Shown here: positions 22,249-32,684 of the stretch, in pieces
Layout of the letters: each line of letters starts with the position of its first letter
How positions within the stretch are numbered: the stretch's first letter is position 1
From: Rhizophagus clarus
Lineage: Eukaryota > Glomeromycota > Glomeromycetes > Glomerales > Glomeraceae
Direction of reading: 5' to 3'
Length of the DNA: 64,000 nucleotides
NCBI GenBank assembly: GCA_015698045.1
Contig: BLAL01000058.1
Span: 1,800,501-1,864,500, forward strand
Position numbers and translations under genes: made by a program
Notes under the pieces: model-generated
The model's input: only the letters and a program-made list of their open reading frames with translations
Database searches by the model: none
Told to the model about the DNA's origin: nothing

Positions 22249-25246
22249 TTATGTTCTATTTGTATCTGAAATTATAGGAATAAAATAGTCTTTATCATTA
22301 CATGTAAGGGTGATATGCTTTCTAGATTTATGAACATCATAATTATACCTTTTAAGACATGCTCGGCTCAAACCAATCTCTCTATGCTTATATCCTTTCA
22401 GGACTACAAGATCTTCTTTAATAATACAACCTGATAAAAGCTCTATCGATACATTTTTTACTATACCAAGTGTTTCACTTGGCCCTGACGCACTAGTAAT
22501 GCTATGCTTTATAGATTTATCAGCTTTTAGTTTTAGTTCTGAAACTGCTTTTTTTTGGATAAAAGAGATATTAGCACAGGAATCGGCTATCTATCCCATT
22601 TACATTTCCATTTATAGCCAAAAGATCCTTAGAATTTTCCAACCGAGCAACATCAATATCTATAACCATTGGACCTAAATATTTCTCTTGTACTTCTGAT
22701 TGTTCTTGAGGAGCGTTTTCATAATTTTCTAATATTTTATAGACGATCTCCTGAATAATCTTTCTGATATCAGCAAGCTTTAGGAGATTTATAAGCTCCG
22801 TTTTAGTAAAGTTTGTTGGTGGGATTTTCACGACCCCAGTCAATTTAGATGTCGATTTAAATGTCGATTTAGATGCAGAACTAGGGTTTGATGTCTTACT
22901 TTTATTTGAAACTATCTTTTTTTTGGACAAGCATAATTTCTCCATTCTCATCTTGAACAAGTTCTATAGGTACACCTCGAATAGCATTGGAAGTATCCAT
23001 AGGATCATCATGATCATCCAAGGAAAGTTCACGCATTGCCCTATTTAACTCTGCATCTTTACGTCTTTCTCTAGCTTTTGCGATTCTTTTAGCAATCTTA
23101 CCAGCTAATCTTTGTTCTAATGTATTTTTAGGAGCAGGTCCACCTGATACATAATCAAATATCTGTTGTAAATACCTATCATCATCTCTATCTTCATCAA
23201 ATGGATTAGGACCTTCATCAGGATATGAATTCTCTGCATAAAGTTCCCAATTATCATGATATCAAGGCTTAGATTTAGGCTTAGGTCTATAAACTGGTTT
23301 TATATCTCAAGCCTTAAGACTTTCCTGTAATTGACGAATTTGGGATTGAAAAGTTTCAGCCTGTTGTTGCAATAAACGACTCATATCTCCTTGGGTAACT
23401 GCATGATGTTAAACTGGTTTTAATATAACTAGCTCCTGACTAACTGGTGGCAATTGCTCTGGAATAATTTGTCTATCCCTTCGATACTGTATATTTTCTT
23501 GTCTTTCTCTATCAAGATGTAATTCAGCCTTTCTTTTTTCAACTCGTTCAAGAAGACCTACCAATTCCTCTATATCCCGTTCAGCACCAATTCTTTTAGC
23601 CTCAATAGCACAATCATCATTCAGACCTCTTAGAAACTGATTAACTAAAACATCATTACCATAGCCTAATAACTCAGCACTTCTTCTAACTTTATCATAG
23701 AATAATGTTTCAGGCGAAACCCAAATTTGGAAATATTTTGAGTTTGGGCAGATGGGCAAAACTTAAAGGCGCAATACAGAGAGACTTTTTTCAACGGGCG
23801 AAACTTGTAATTTATTTGTTAACTTTAGCCACACTTATTTACATAAAAATAAATCAAATCTATTTAGTAAATTAAAAAGTTAAAAAAGTTTGGGCCAGAG
23901 CTTAAAGGTTTAGCCTGAAATATTATCATAAAAATCTCGAACAGGCATGTTTTCTTGAAAAAGATTGCCAAACCTTAACTGGCATCTGGCATTCTGTTGT
24001 GTAGGAAATTCATTGTGCATTTTAATAAAAACATGACAGGGAAAAGCTGGGATTACATATGGTTGACTGACACTTGCTTCACCAGCAATTGCAACACCAC
24101 CTCCAGCTGCACCACCAACAACATTGTGGTTAAGAGGGTCATTAGTAAACTCCATACCAGCCCGATTTAGCCAAATATCTCTATTCTCTTTTATGGCATA
24201 ATTAGGCCAGACATTAGTAACTAGAACATTAGCATCTACATTACCAGGTGCCATAATATCTCTTGTACCAGAAGGGTTAACCCATGTATTTACTGGACAA
24301 TTAGCAGCATTATTACCAAGTAAAGCCTTAAATGCCACCTCATCATCATGTGTAAAACGAAGAAGAATATTTCTAAGCTTAACTCTCTTTTCTAAAATAT
24401 TACTATCATACCATCTGGCAGCTGGACCAGTTAAGCAAGCACAAAGTATATCCATAGCTTTCTCCCAACCTGCTGGATTACCAGCAACAGCCAATGGATC
24501 AATTCCAATACCATGAATATAGCCCTTATATAACTCAAAAAATCTCTCAAGATCATCATCATCATTTCCAGTAAAAACTGGCATTCCTATTGCAATGGTA
24601 GCCATATTACTTGTGGATTATCCAGATGAGGATTGTTAACTATAAGTCCAGCTTGTCTAATTTGAAACCACTGCGCCTGAATTCTAAAAGCAGCCAATTG
24701 TGCTTGCATTCTATCACAAATTTGTCCCAAGTTTCTAGATGTAAGTCGTTCTATTGCAAGTTGGTGTGTTAAACTATTATTTCTTTATTGCAAAGTATCC
24801 CTAATTCTTCTTTGCCGTACTTGCTAATCTTGTAATTGATTAGCTTGATCACGATTTGCATTTACCAGATGATTTCTCTCATTTTGCAATCTGTTTCTTT
24901 CATTTTGACATGCAATAAGACGTTGTCTAATACCATGAATCTCTCGTTCTCTAGTATTGGACACTTCTTGCAAATACTTTAATAAGCCAGTTGAAGTATC
25001 AAGTTCTTTCCTAGTTTGTCTTGCTCTTTCTTCAACCTGTATACCATGAGCTATAATAGCTATAATCAATCCAATAATGTGCTTAATCTCATGATTAATA
25101 TTTATAAGATTTGGTATAACAGTTATTCGACTATTTACCAGCAGGGCATCTGCATCATTCTTAAGTACATTAATTAGCTGATTAATATCCATTGCTACTA
25201 AATGTGCTGAAGGGGGCCCTGTAGGATCAGTAGGAACATATGCCAT
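22249..25246 (-). pseudogene. Gag-aspartic protease polyprotein inside the Polinton-like element
   Basis: Start MAYVPTDPTGPPSAH at 25246. Order: a helical, coiled-coil region (about residues 55-145, ending NERNRLQNERNHLVNANRD); Gag region MPVFTGNDDDDLERFFELY, WEKAMDILCACLTGPAARWYD; a glycine-rich linker; then the second Gag lobe VRDFYDNIS and LVNQFLRGLNDDCAIEAKR; an acidic/arginine-rich stretch; finally a retropepsin-type motif ADSCANISFI near 22580, with a conserved tail ending at 22249. C replaces the usual G/T in D-S/T-G. No reverse transcriptase, RNase H or integrase follows. Breaks: stops at about 24830, 24785, 23409, 23305 and 23265, plus slips near 24605 and 22925. Divergent starts with the ATPase are 40 bp apart. 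Confidence 0.78.
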
Positions 25247-25286
25247 TTTGAATATACTATACACTATATACTACTAATTGCTTAAA
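25247..25286. promoter_or_regulatory. 40-bp divergent promoter between Gag-protease and ATPase
   Basis: Only 40 bp separate the two start codons. The gap is made of TATACTATACACTATATACT-like sequence, so one bidirectional TATA-type promoter is the simple reading. Inferred from spacing and composition. Confidence 0.45.
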
Positions 25287-26099
25287 ATGGACTTATATGT
25301 GTATAATTTGAATGAATATAGTAGTGATACTAGGCAAGGAAATGAATATGCTCCAATATGGCCCTTTTGTCTTGCTGTAGCTGGTAGCTCAGATTCTGGA
25401 AAGACTACTATGCTTATTAATTTACTAATGGAAGACGCAAAAGCCAAAGAGGATGGGACTCGATATATTCTTTGTGATGAAATAGTCCTTATTGGTAGAT
25501 ATTTAGACGAACCTAAATGGCAAATAGTAAAGGATTTCTTTGATGATGATGAGAGTATAGCATTCGAAGTAATCTCATATCACCAAATGCCAGATGTAGA
25601 AGACTTTGATCCCAAAATTGCTACTGTAGTTATATTTGAGGATTTAATGGATGCTTCTAAAAATATCCAAGAAAAAATAACTGGTTATTTTACTCATGGA
25701 CGACATAGAAATATTTCAGCTATTTATGTTGCCCAAAGATTCTTTGCTATTTCAAAAGCAATTCGAGAAAATGTAAATTATATTTTTCTACATGGTGAAC
25801 ATAGCAGTTTAAGTGATACAAAGCATATCATTAGACAATATACTATTGAATCAGATTCTCTTGCTCCAATAATTGACGAACTAACTTTAAGTAGAGAATT
25901 CATAGTATTTGACTTGAGACGTCCTAAAACTGATCCCCCTATTAATTAGAGTTCAATGGGATACTAGTCTTAGAACTTTTATGGAATCATCTAAGAATGA
26001 TTCTAGAATGATCATGTGTTCATCTAAGATCGATCTAAGATCATCCAAGAATAATTCTAGAACGATTTTAGAATCATCCAAGAATGATCTTAGTTGATT
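25287..26099 (+). pseudogene. A32-like genome-packaging ATPase
   Basis: Start MDLYVYNLNEY at 25287. Walker A AGSSDSGKTTM (about residues 37-47), Walker B VVIFEDLMDA (about 118-127), a sensor-like region HGRHRNISAIYVAQRFF (about 147-163) and the C-terminal FDLRRPKTDP. This is the FtsK/HerA-type ATPase of adenovirus-like, Polinton and large DNA viruses that pumps DNA into capsids. A one-base slip at about 25945 ends the first frame; the next frame continues with IRVQWDTSLRTFMES and then runs into a serine/asparagine-rich tail encoded by a minisatellite (25990-26099). That tail looks secondary. The ATPase core itself is unbroken. Divergent from Gag-protease. Confidence 0.88.
25985..26098. repeat. 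Short TCATCYAAGA/GATTCTAGA minisatellite
   Basis: Repeats of about 25 bp, AATCATCTAAGAATGATTCT and relatives, four to five copies with GATC-centred palindromes. It lies between the ATPase and the next plus-strand frame and probably created the ATPase's odd tail. Confidence 0.7.
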
Positions 26100-26100
26100 T

Positions 26101-26529
26101 ACTTCTTATGGACAGAAGGCAATAGCTGAAGCTAAAAAGAATAATTTGTTAAAGGAATTTGCCCAGAACTTTCCTTCTCCTAAGGAACGTAAACTTTACT
26201 TGAAACAAGACGGCTTATCGAAGGCAAAAAATTCAGATATTATGGCTAAATATGTTTTTAGAGAAGCTTATGGAATAAATGATCGTACTCTTGGAGATGA
26301 GTATAAGAAATTCCTATCTCAAGTTAAAAATGTATATGTTACTAGAGATAACTTCCCAGTATCAGTATCACCTTTTGATCGATATAGAGAACTTTTGAAT
26401 GAACGTCCTCTAAGTGATAAAAAAATAATAGAAAGCATCGAAGCACTTCTAAAACTATTCAATGATGGTTTAATGAAGAAGCCCATCTTGCAGGTAATAG
26501 GAATCAATAGTCTATTCCATTCTTTCTAA
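26101..26529 (+). pseudogene. Conserved unknown Polinton ORF, start lost
   Basis: Open from 26101 (SYGQKAIAEAKKNN) to TAA at 26527-26529, with no ATG before 26251. Charged and helical: PSPKERKLYLKQDGLSKAKN, YGINDRTLGDEYKKFL, LSDKKIIESIEALLKLFND. It follows the ATPase across the minisatellite, so either its start lies in the disrupted stretch or it was once fused to the ATPase. Its end overlaps the convergent gene at 26504-27059 by about 26 bp. No family recognised. Confidence 0.5.
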
Positions 26530-27059
26530 AAAGCTCAAGCAACTCTTCTTTAGTCGCATTTATAGATATAATACTTTTTTTTCTGCCATTTACTACTATT
26601 CTTGACATTTTTGTTACTAGGCCAAGGGCCCTCAATGTACGGGAAACAAAGTTTTTGCTTAATGGATTATTTACTCTGTCGCAATATATATCATAAAATA
26701 CAGCAAAGGGTTCATTTCTCCCTTCTTCTGCATATAAATCAAATAATAATCGATATAAAGCTTTTTCCCCCTACATCTCTATCCAGCCCATTAATCTGTT
26801 TGAGTAGCCAAATCTTAATCAATTCAAATTCTTCGTATTTTAGCTGATACTCATAGTCTCGAGTAAAGGCAAAAGTAAGTTCATCATCTTGTGAAACACA
26901 TCTAAATATTTTGATTAGCTTATATATACTTTCATGTAAGCTATCTATATCAGCACATCCATGTACTATACATCGGAATTCAATAGTAGATAAGCCTCTT
27001 CTTGGCTTGGCCAATGTAAGTTCACAAACTGGGCAGTATTTTCTAATTTGCTCAACCAT
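26504..27059 (-). pseudogene. Zinc-finger protein with winged-helix-like C-terminus
   Basis: N-terminus MVEQIRKYCPVCELTL has CPVC followed by FRCIVHGC, a likely zinc site. The middle is helical (LKYEEFELIKIWLLKQINGL). After a one-base slip in a run of C/A near 26765, the frame resumes with KALYRLLFDLYAEEGRNEPF and FVSRTLRALGLVTKMSRIV, ending KEELLELFRKNGIDY. The RTLRALG-LxTKMSRI stretch resembles winged-helix modules of virus-encoded primases and regulators. About 185 residues. Position downstream of polymerase and helicase genes on the same strand suggests replication or late regulation; both are inference. Confidence 0.6.
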
Positions 27060-27118
27060 CTTTTATTCGAAATTTTCTATATAAAAAATAAAATAATTTA
27101 ATTACCTGTTTTTTATAT

Positions 27119-27700
27119 TTATTCTTTACTGCAGTCTTCACATAAACCACTCTTAGGTAACTTATTAAGATTTACAGGCATTTGGCACTCTTTACATAAG
27201 GCAATGTTAAGTTTGACAAGCCTTCTTAATTGTGCCTCTTATTGTGTTTCTCTTTGTCTTTTTTCAACAAATTGGTATGTTTCTTCAACCCTTTGCCTAT
27301 AGTCTGGATTAAGCCGATTCCGTACAGCATAAAAGTTAACTTTTCTAAGTGCAATATTAATATGTTCAAGTCTTCTTTAAGTATCATGTAAATATAATAA
27401 AAATGGATAGGATTGCACAATTTCTACAAATCTTGGAGGAACAAGATAGTAATCTTCTATTATTTCATAAGCTCTTTGAATTAAATAAAAATACGTTCTA
27501 GTCCCATATTGAACTATACGTCCAGTTTCTATATTGAGATAACTTTGTCTTGCTTCTGTAAGTGGAGGTGCAGTTGCTCTTCGAACTAATCCACTATCAA
27601 GATAATCATATGCTTTTATAACTAGCTGATTGAATGTTGAACCGCCAACACGAATTGTTTTACCAGTCAATGGATTAATAGTATATCTATTAGCACTCAT
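27119..27700 (-). pseudogene. NPLTG-motif (2-cysteine-adaptor-like) protein with C-terminal zinc ribbon
   Basis: MSANRYTINPLTGKTIRVGG at 27700: the NP-x-TG-(R/K)-x-I-x-x-GG pattern seen in small adaptor motifs of large DNA viruses, followed by a second, weaker repeat (NIETGRIVQYGTRTYFYL). Two in-frame TAA codons (near 27379 and 27240; both would be CAA glutamine after one transition) interrupt a frame that continues to a zinc ribbon, LCKECQMPVN...GLCEDCSKE, and a stop at 27119. The cysteine positions of the classical 2-cysteine adaptor are absent from the NPLTG part, so family assignment is tentative. Role unknown. Confidence 0.6.
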
Positions 27701-27719
27701 CTTTTTTTTATTGATACAT

Positions 27720-27875
27720 TAGTATAGGCTATGTTCAATTATGATTTTTTTTAAAAATAAATAATACCTAGTGACAAAGTTACTTCGTTATCAACCTTTG
27801 TACAAAAAAATAAAAAAATACCTAGTGACAAAGTTACTTTGTCATCAGTCTTTGTGCAAATTTTTAATAATAAAT
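27720..27875. repeat. Two 60-bp direct repeats with a palindromic core
   Basis: TACCTAGTGACAAAGTTACT occurs twice (about 27765 and 27819), each followed by TTATCAACCTTTGT-like sequence. TGACAAAGTTACTTTGTCA is a near-perfect palindrome. It lies between two minus-strand genes and could be an operator or a 3'-end signal. Confidence 0.6.
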
Positions 27876-28298
27876 TTATGGCTTATTGCTAAGAAGTTCA
27901 GCTAATATATCTTCAGCTTTATTTTCATTAAGTTTACGTCTAAATGGTACTTCCTTAAGAATATGCTTATATAAATCATATACCTTTATAATTCTAAAAG
28001 CAAGGTCTGGATTATGCGAATATTTTTCTCGAATCTGGGCAACCTTCTCAGCATACGATTCTTTATTTGGCAACAATTTCTTAGCTGTATAATGAATATA
28101 ACCTTCTGGATTATTGGCAAACTCTATTTTCTTAATATAGTTTATGTGATTTTTTATAAGATAACTTTCTTTACTGTATCCATCTTGTAAACCTGCCAAT
28201 ATAATATTCTTTAAAGCTTCTATAATATCAGCCAAATACGTTTCGTGCTTGATAAAACTAGGATGTTTGTTTGTGAATAGGAATGAGTCGTGTTCCAT
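27876..28298 (-). CDS. Conserved Polinton protein of unknown function (140 aa)
   Basis: Intact frame, ATG at 28298, MEHDSFLFTNKHPSF. Mostly alpha-helical by composition: IIEALKNIILAGLQDGYSKE, EKVAQIREKYSHNPDLAFR, IIKVYDLYKHILKE, and a charged end NENKAEDILAELLSNKP. No zinc, nuclease or membrane motif seen. It starts 37 bp after the polymerase stop on the same strand, suggesting co-transcription. Not recognised. Confidence 0.6.
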   Translation of the reverse strand: MEHDSFLFTNKHPSFIKHETYLADIIEALKNIILAGLQDGYSKESYLIKNHINYIKKIEFANNPEGYIHYTAKKLLPNKESYAEKVAQIREKYSHNPDLAFRIIKVYDLYKHILKEVPFRRKLNENKAEDILAELLSNKP

Positions 28299-28334
28299 TT
28301 TTTTATTACTACATCTAAGGAAAAAAATATTTAA

Positions 28335-29813
28335 TTATACAGTCCATACCACTTGGTTAGCATTTTTTACATGACACTCTTCTTCTCTTTCGAATTTAAG
28401 AGCTTTTAGAGTCTTAAAGGCATCTTTAGAGCAGGTATAAAGAAAAGAGTTGTTAACATTTTCTTTTAGAACAAACCCATCAGTATGAATACGTTTAACT
28501 TTATCTATATAAGGTTGTACTGTTTCAGAAATAATCTTTCGACCATGTGCTAAAAGGAATAGAGCAATTCTCAGATATTCACCTTTGAAGGAATTACCTG
28601 GATTCGTAAATTAGAATCTTCACTGATCCTCTCCTATTGGTACAATCGAGTCTAATACCTCACCATCTGGAAAATCAAAAGACTTACTCGATGTTGTAAG
28701 AGTCTTGTATGTTTTTTTTCTTTGGCAAAGTGCATCTTATAGTGTATTAAGAATTCTTTTAGTTACTTGGCTAGCGATACCACCTTGATTCTTAATTTTA
28801 AAGAGAAAATCTACATACTCTCCAAAGATTACACTACCTCGAATTCGGGTTTCTTTTTCATAAATAAGGGCATTAGAGACTCCATCCTGAATTAATATAA
28901 CTTGGAGGCTAAGAGCTTTGGCACATGTAAGATCAATATGAGTATATACATTATAATAATTATATCGAAATAGTGGGGTATCCTTCCTTTCAATACTTGC
29001 ACGAAATATTCCAAAATGGCTATATCCTCAATGGTTAGTAAAGTCTTTTAAAATCTGAAACTTACCTTTACCGATAGGAAAGTTTAAAGCTGACTGTTGA
29101 ATATTAGGATAAAGACTTGTATCATCATAACTCCTTTCATATCCTTTCCAGTTATTTTGTGTCCAGATAATTCCTCCCATCATTGCTTTACTTATCCATT
29201 GTGCTTCAAGTGCATCAAGAGGTTCATTAGCAGAAATACCTACACTTAATTTTTCGAATAGCCAAAGAGCCGTTTTTTTTATGTCCCAATCAAGTAATGA
29301 TATATCAATTGGAAGGCCCAGCTTTTTCGTCTCCAGTAAAAATGCATCTCGTTCAGCATTAATTCTGATATATACCTTTTCCAATGATTCTTGACGTTTA
29401 GCTGAAACGAAGGAGTAGTTTTTGCTAAACTTAAGTTTTTGAAATTGTTGAACGGTAATAGACTTAATTGCCTTTCCATTATATATGTGAACTATATCAT
29501 TTACTTCATTCTCCTGATAAGTTATAAACTTTTTTGGCCTTTTACATTCAAAGCTGGGATGTTTTCTATCTGGATTGAGTACAAGAGAATAGTGTCCATT
29601 AGTGAGAGTAAGGGTTATTCTTCTTTGTGCTGGACTCTTAGAAATATAAGTATGATCACTTATTACATTGATAGCAATACTTCGAGTTAATCGTTCTATT
29701 TTTTCAATACAGGCAATTGGAATAGGATCATCTCGTACCAAATTTATATAATCTTTAATGTACTCAAGCTTTTCAATACTTTGAGACATATTCGAATAAG
29801 AGCCATAAGCCAT
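28335..29813 (-). pseudogene. Family-B DNA polymerase, short form
   Basis: Start ATG at 29813 (MAYGSYSNMSQSIEK). Motif A: YDDTSLYPNIQQSALNFPIG (about residues 231-250). Motif B: RILNTL(stop)DALCQRK, where the stop replaces the tryptophan of NTLWGALCQ seen in the 47.9-kb copy. Motif C: KRIHTDGFVL, with H in place of the usual first aspartate of D-T-D. Stops at about 29026, 28739, 28620 and 28611 fit G-to-A/C-to-T changes. Only about 230 residues precede motif A and no DIE-type exonuclease motif was seen, so the 3'-5' exonuclease domain seems absent or lies elsewhere. It would copy the element, perhaps by protein priming as in Polintons. Confidence 0.83.
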
Positions 29814-29815
29814 TT

Positions 29816-30172
29816 TTAAGCACTGATAAAGGCAATCATTTTATCGCCACATCCACCTGATACCACTGGTAAATCTCTTATATAAATGATAAAGTTATTA
29901 AACCACTCTGGATCACCTATATTATCAGGCATTTGGCTCTCATCGTAGTGGTCAAGTAAGGAGAAAAGATTTGCGTCATCTTCATTAGTAGTCCAGCAAT
30001 CTGGCTTCCAATTCTCATAAGGAAGTAAGAATTAAAACTACTTGCCTGGATATTGGGCTTTAAGTTTTTGATCAAGATTTGTAATTCTTTTTCTAGAGAA
30101 CTGTCAGCCACTAAACTTAACTTCTATGATATCTGGCCTATTTGGTAAATGACGAACTAGTCTTGAAAATAT
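29816..30172 (-). pseudogene. Small conserved protein upstream of the polymerase
   Basis: Frame FSRLVRHLPNRPDIIEVKF... to SA and stop at 29816, two bases before the polymerase ATG. The paralogue at 46443 starts ATGTTATCAAGA, whereas here the start is ATA at 30170-30172, a G-to-A loss of the start codon. The shared core is PNRPDIIEVK, LLPYEN, LLDHYDESQ and NNIGDPE. Two further stops near 30106 and 30030 are transition-type. About 119 residues, unknown function; the tight spacing suggests it is translated or processed together with the polymerase, perhaps a missing polymerase N-terminal part. Confidence 0.55.
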
Positions 30173-30247
30173 TTCTTTGAAATATATAGTATTTATTTAA
30201 TTACTAATTTTTCATTAATATATTTGAAAAAATAAAATAACCAACCC

Positions 30248-30772
30248 TTATAATTGATCAATTTCACCAAATAAGTCATCATCAGATAAGCCATCATTAT
30301 AATCTGATTTGTATTTCTCATCATTGGCTTCCATACATTCATGTTCATTTATTTGGCTATGACATTCTATTATCTGTGGTTGTAATTTTGCAACTTTATA
30401 GCCAGAAGGAGGTTCTACAAATACAGTTTCCTTATTCTCGTTGTATCTTTTTAGATAGTTGGCAAGTTCTAAGCATTTTATTTGCCTATTTATATTATCA
30501 TTGTATTTGATCCATTTTTTTAGTTTATCTATGGCATCACCAAATTTGACAAGATATAGGTTATCTCTATATGGAATCTTATCAAATTCTTCCAATTCGG
30601 CTAATAGGATATCCCAGTTATAGGGGTCATCTTCGTCTATATATTTAGCCCAGCATTCTTTAGCTGTAGAATATAGCTCATCTATCATTTCATCACGAGA
30701 ATTCTTGTAGCAGGGCTTTATGTAGTCATATTTATGTTTATCTAACCATTTCCAATATTTAGCAGTATTCAT
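30248..30772 (-). CDS. Conserved acidic protein of unknown function (174 aa)
   Basis: Intact frame from ATG 30772 (MNTAKYWKWLDKHKYDYIKP). Features: IDEDDPYNWDILLAELEEFD, a basic middle KLKKWIKYNDNINRQIKCLE, PPSGYKVAKLQPQI, and an acidic tail (SDYNDGLSDDDLFGEIDQL). The copy at 45960-46366 preserves this region well, so it is part of the element. It sits 27 bp after the helicase stop, same strand. An acidic partner of the replication enzymes is possible; no family recognised. Confidence 0.62.
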   Translation of the reverse strand: MNTAKYWKWLDKHKYDYIKPCYKNSRDEMIDELYSTAKECWAKYIDEDDPYNWDILLAELEEFDKIPYRDNLYLVKFGDAIDKLKKWIKYNDNINRQIKCLELANYLKRYNENKETVFVEPPSGYKVAKLQPQIIECHSQINEHECMEANDEKYKSDYNDGLSDDDLFGEIDQL

Positions 30773-30799
30773 TTTAGGTATGGGATCTGAATCAACTTT

Positions 30800-32594
30800 T
30801 TAAACTGGCTTTGATACTTTTTGTGATATAGTCAGTTCAACTGATATAAAAGGACCAGGTATTTCATATAGTTCTGGCTCTATCTCTGGTTCTTGCTCTG
30901 GTTCTTGCTCTACCTCTGGTTCTTGCTCTAACTTAGTCAAAGGTGATATAAGAATATTTAGTTCTGTTATGAAGTTATCTATTATGTTTTCAACAAATTC
31001 TGAAGCAACAGGTTGGTCTTCTGTCTTCTCTTGTTCTGACTGAGTATCCATTACTTCCTCCTGCTCACAAACAGAATTAGGAAGTCTTTCAGATGGAATC
31101 TCTATAAGAACTTCAGATTCTTTATAACCTTCAGATATTTCAATATTTTCAGCTTCGTCTATCATATTCTTTTTCATGAATATAGTATAAAGATTAGTAT
31201 ATGTAACTGAATACCATTGAAGTCTTTTATCAGCTTTTCGATCTCCAACTCTCTTTTGTTTAGCTTTTATTCCAAGCTCTCCTATTGCACGAGTAAATTC
31301 CTGTACAGTAGGGGGCTTTTTATTAGAACTAGCATATGTAGCAAACCAAGCTTTAAAATTGTGATATAATACAGATGAGGATTCATCTAGATCTCTATAT
31401 TGGATTATATATTTTTCTTTAGTGAATTCGTAAACTTTATTGATATCTCTATTTATTATCATTAGTTTGGTTTTTGTTATAGGAATCTTACGTTCATCAA
31501 AATCTGGATTAAGCTTTACATATTCTAATGCATAAGAATAAAAGGCTTTACCAACTTCTGGATCTTTTATAGCCAAATCTAATGGAGCATAATAGTGGTC
31601 CATACCAATACCATTATTAACGTACTTTTCTGAGATATCTGGAATGAAATATCTTCTGTCATTTCTGTCTAGCCGAATAGTTTTGCTATTATTACTGTTA
31701 ATGATTAGATTCGTAATATTGATAATAGGATAAGATGTCCTATATTTTTCTTCTATCATTAGAGTATCACTATTTATAAAGTCTTTAAGGCGATTTGCAA
31801 AAGTAATCCAGTCTGTGGATTTGGAATTAGACATTTCTTTTAAAATTAATAAGCACTTACCTTCTAGCTCTTTATTAAACTGCCCAGTAATAATTCGTTC
31901 ATTTGCAGTTTTCATAGTAATTTTTGGGCCAAGAACTCTTTCACGAAGAAACCATGTAAGCATTATTTTACCTGTTCCTGGACCTGAGTATAGAAACATT
32001 GTTTTTTGCATCTTTTGACCAATAGCAATATGCATAACCAGATTTTTCATATAGTAAGCTTGCTTTTTATCTGATGAACAAAGCACTTTTTCTATATGAT
32101 TGATAATTAGCTTTACCTAATCACGAATTTCTTGATTAAATTCATGAAATGAAGGTGGATTAGGATAAAAAAAGCCAGCAAATTCATTGATATAATATCC
32201 ACCATCTGTATCACAATATATTTTAGGCTGAAATTGATTCACTTGAGGAATAAAGAATGGGGTATTTCTAAAGAACCAAGCCTGAATATTAAATGTATCA
32301 ACTACCTTTCCTTCATTATTTTTAAATTGTACAGTATCACTTTGGATAAAAGAATCTTCAGCAACTTTTTGAGAATAATACTTGAAAACTTGATTTTTTG
32401 GAAACCACTTATATACACCTATATCACTACGTGCAAAGTAACTTATCAGATACTCTTTAGCAGATGCAAGCTCTTAAAAAGACTTAGCTGAATATTAAGT
32501 ATTTTCTAAGAGTTTTGCTACTAAATTCTCGAATAGGTGTGGCTAAGAAGAATTGACCACGAGACGCTTTATGTGATTGGCTTTGGTTACTCAT
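30800..32594 (-). pseudogene. D5-like superfamily 3 helicase
   Basis: Start MSNQSQSHKASRGQFF at 32594. The N-terminal part continues after a slip near 32490 (ELASAKEYLISYFAR, FFIPQVNQFQPKIYCDTDGG) and an in-frame TAG at about 32117 (glutamine by one transition). The helicase core begins LCSSDKKQAYYM; Walker A FLYSGPGTGK (usual S/T after K is I here), Walker B-like CLLILKEMSN, motif C-like INITNLIINSNN and the arginine-rich LDRNDRRYFIPD. This order matches SF3/D5-type helicases of DNA viruses. The C-terminus has EPEVEQEPEQEPEIEPE repeats. It unwinds DNA for the polymerase. The N-terminal primase residues cannot be confirmed. Confidence 0.82.
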
Positions 32595-32684
32595 TGTTAG
32601 TTAGATACTTTAGTACAAGCTCTGTTTAATTTATTTTTTTTGGATACCTATATATTGATTATGTTTAATTACAATTTTTTTTCA

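Noticed and set aside
22249..25246. Gag-protease as a complete LTR retrotransposon nested in the Polinton
   Set aside because: No LTRs, target duplication, reverse transcriptase, RNase H or retroviral integrase around it; gene spacing to both neighbours is too tight. Not fully excluded, hence kept as a testable finding.
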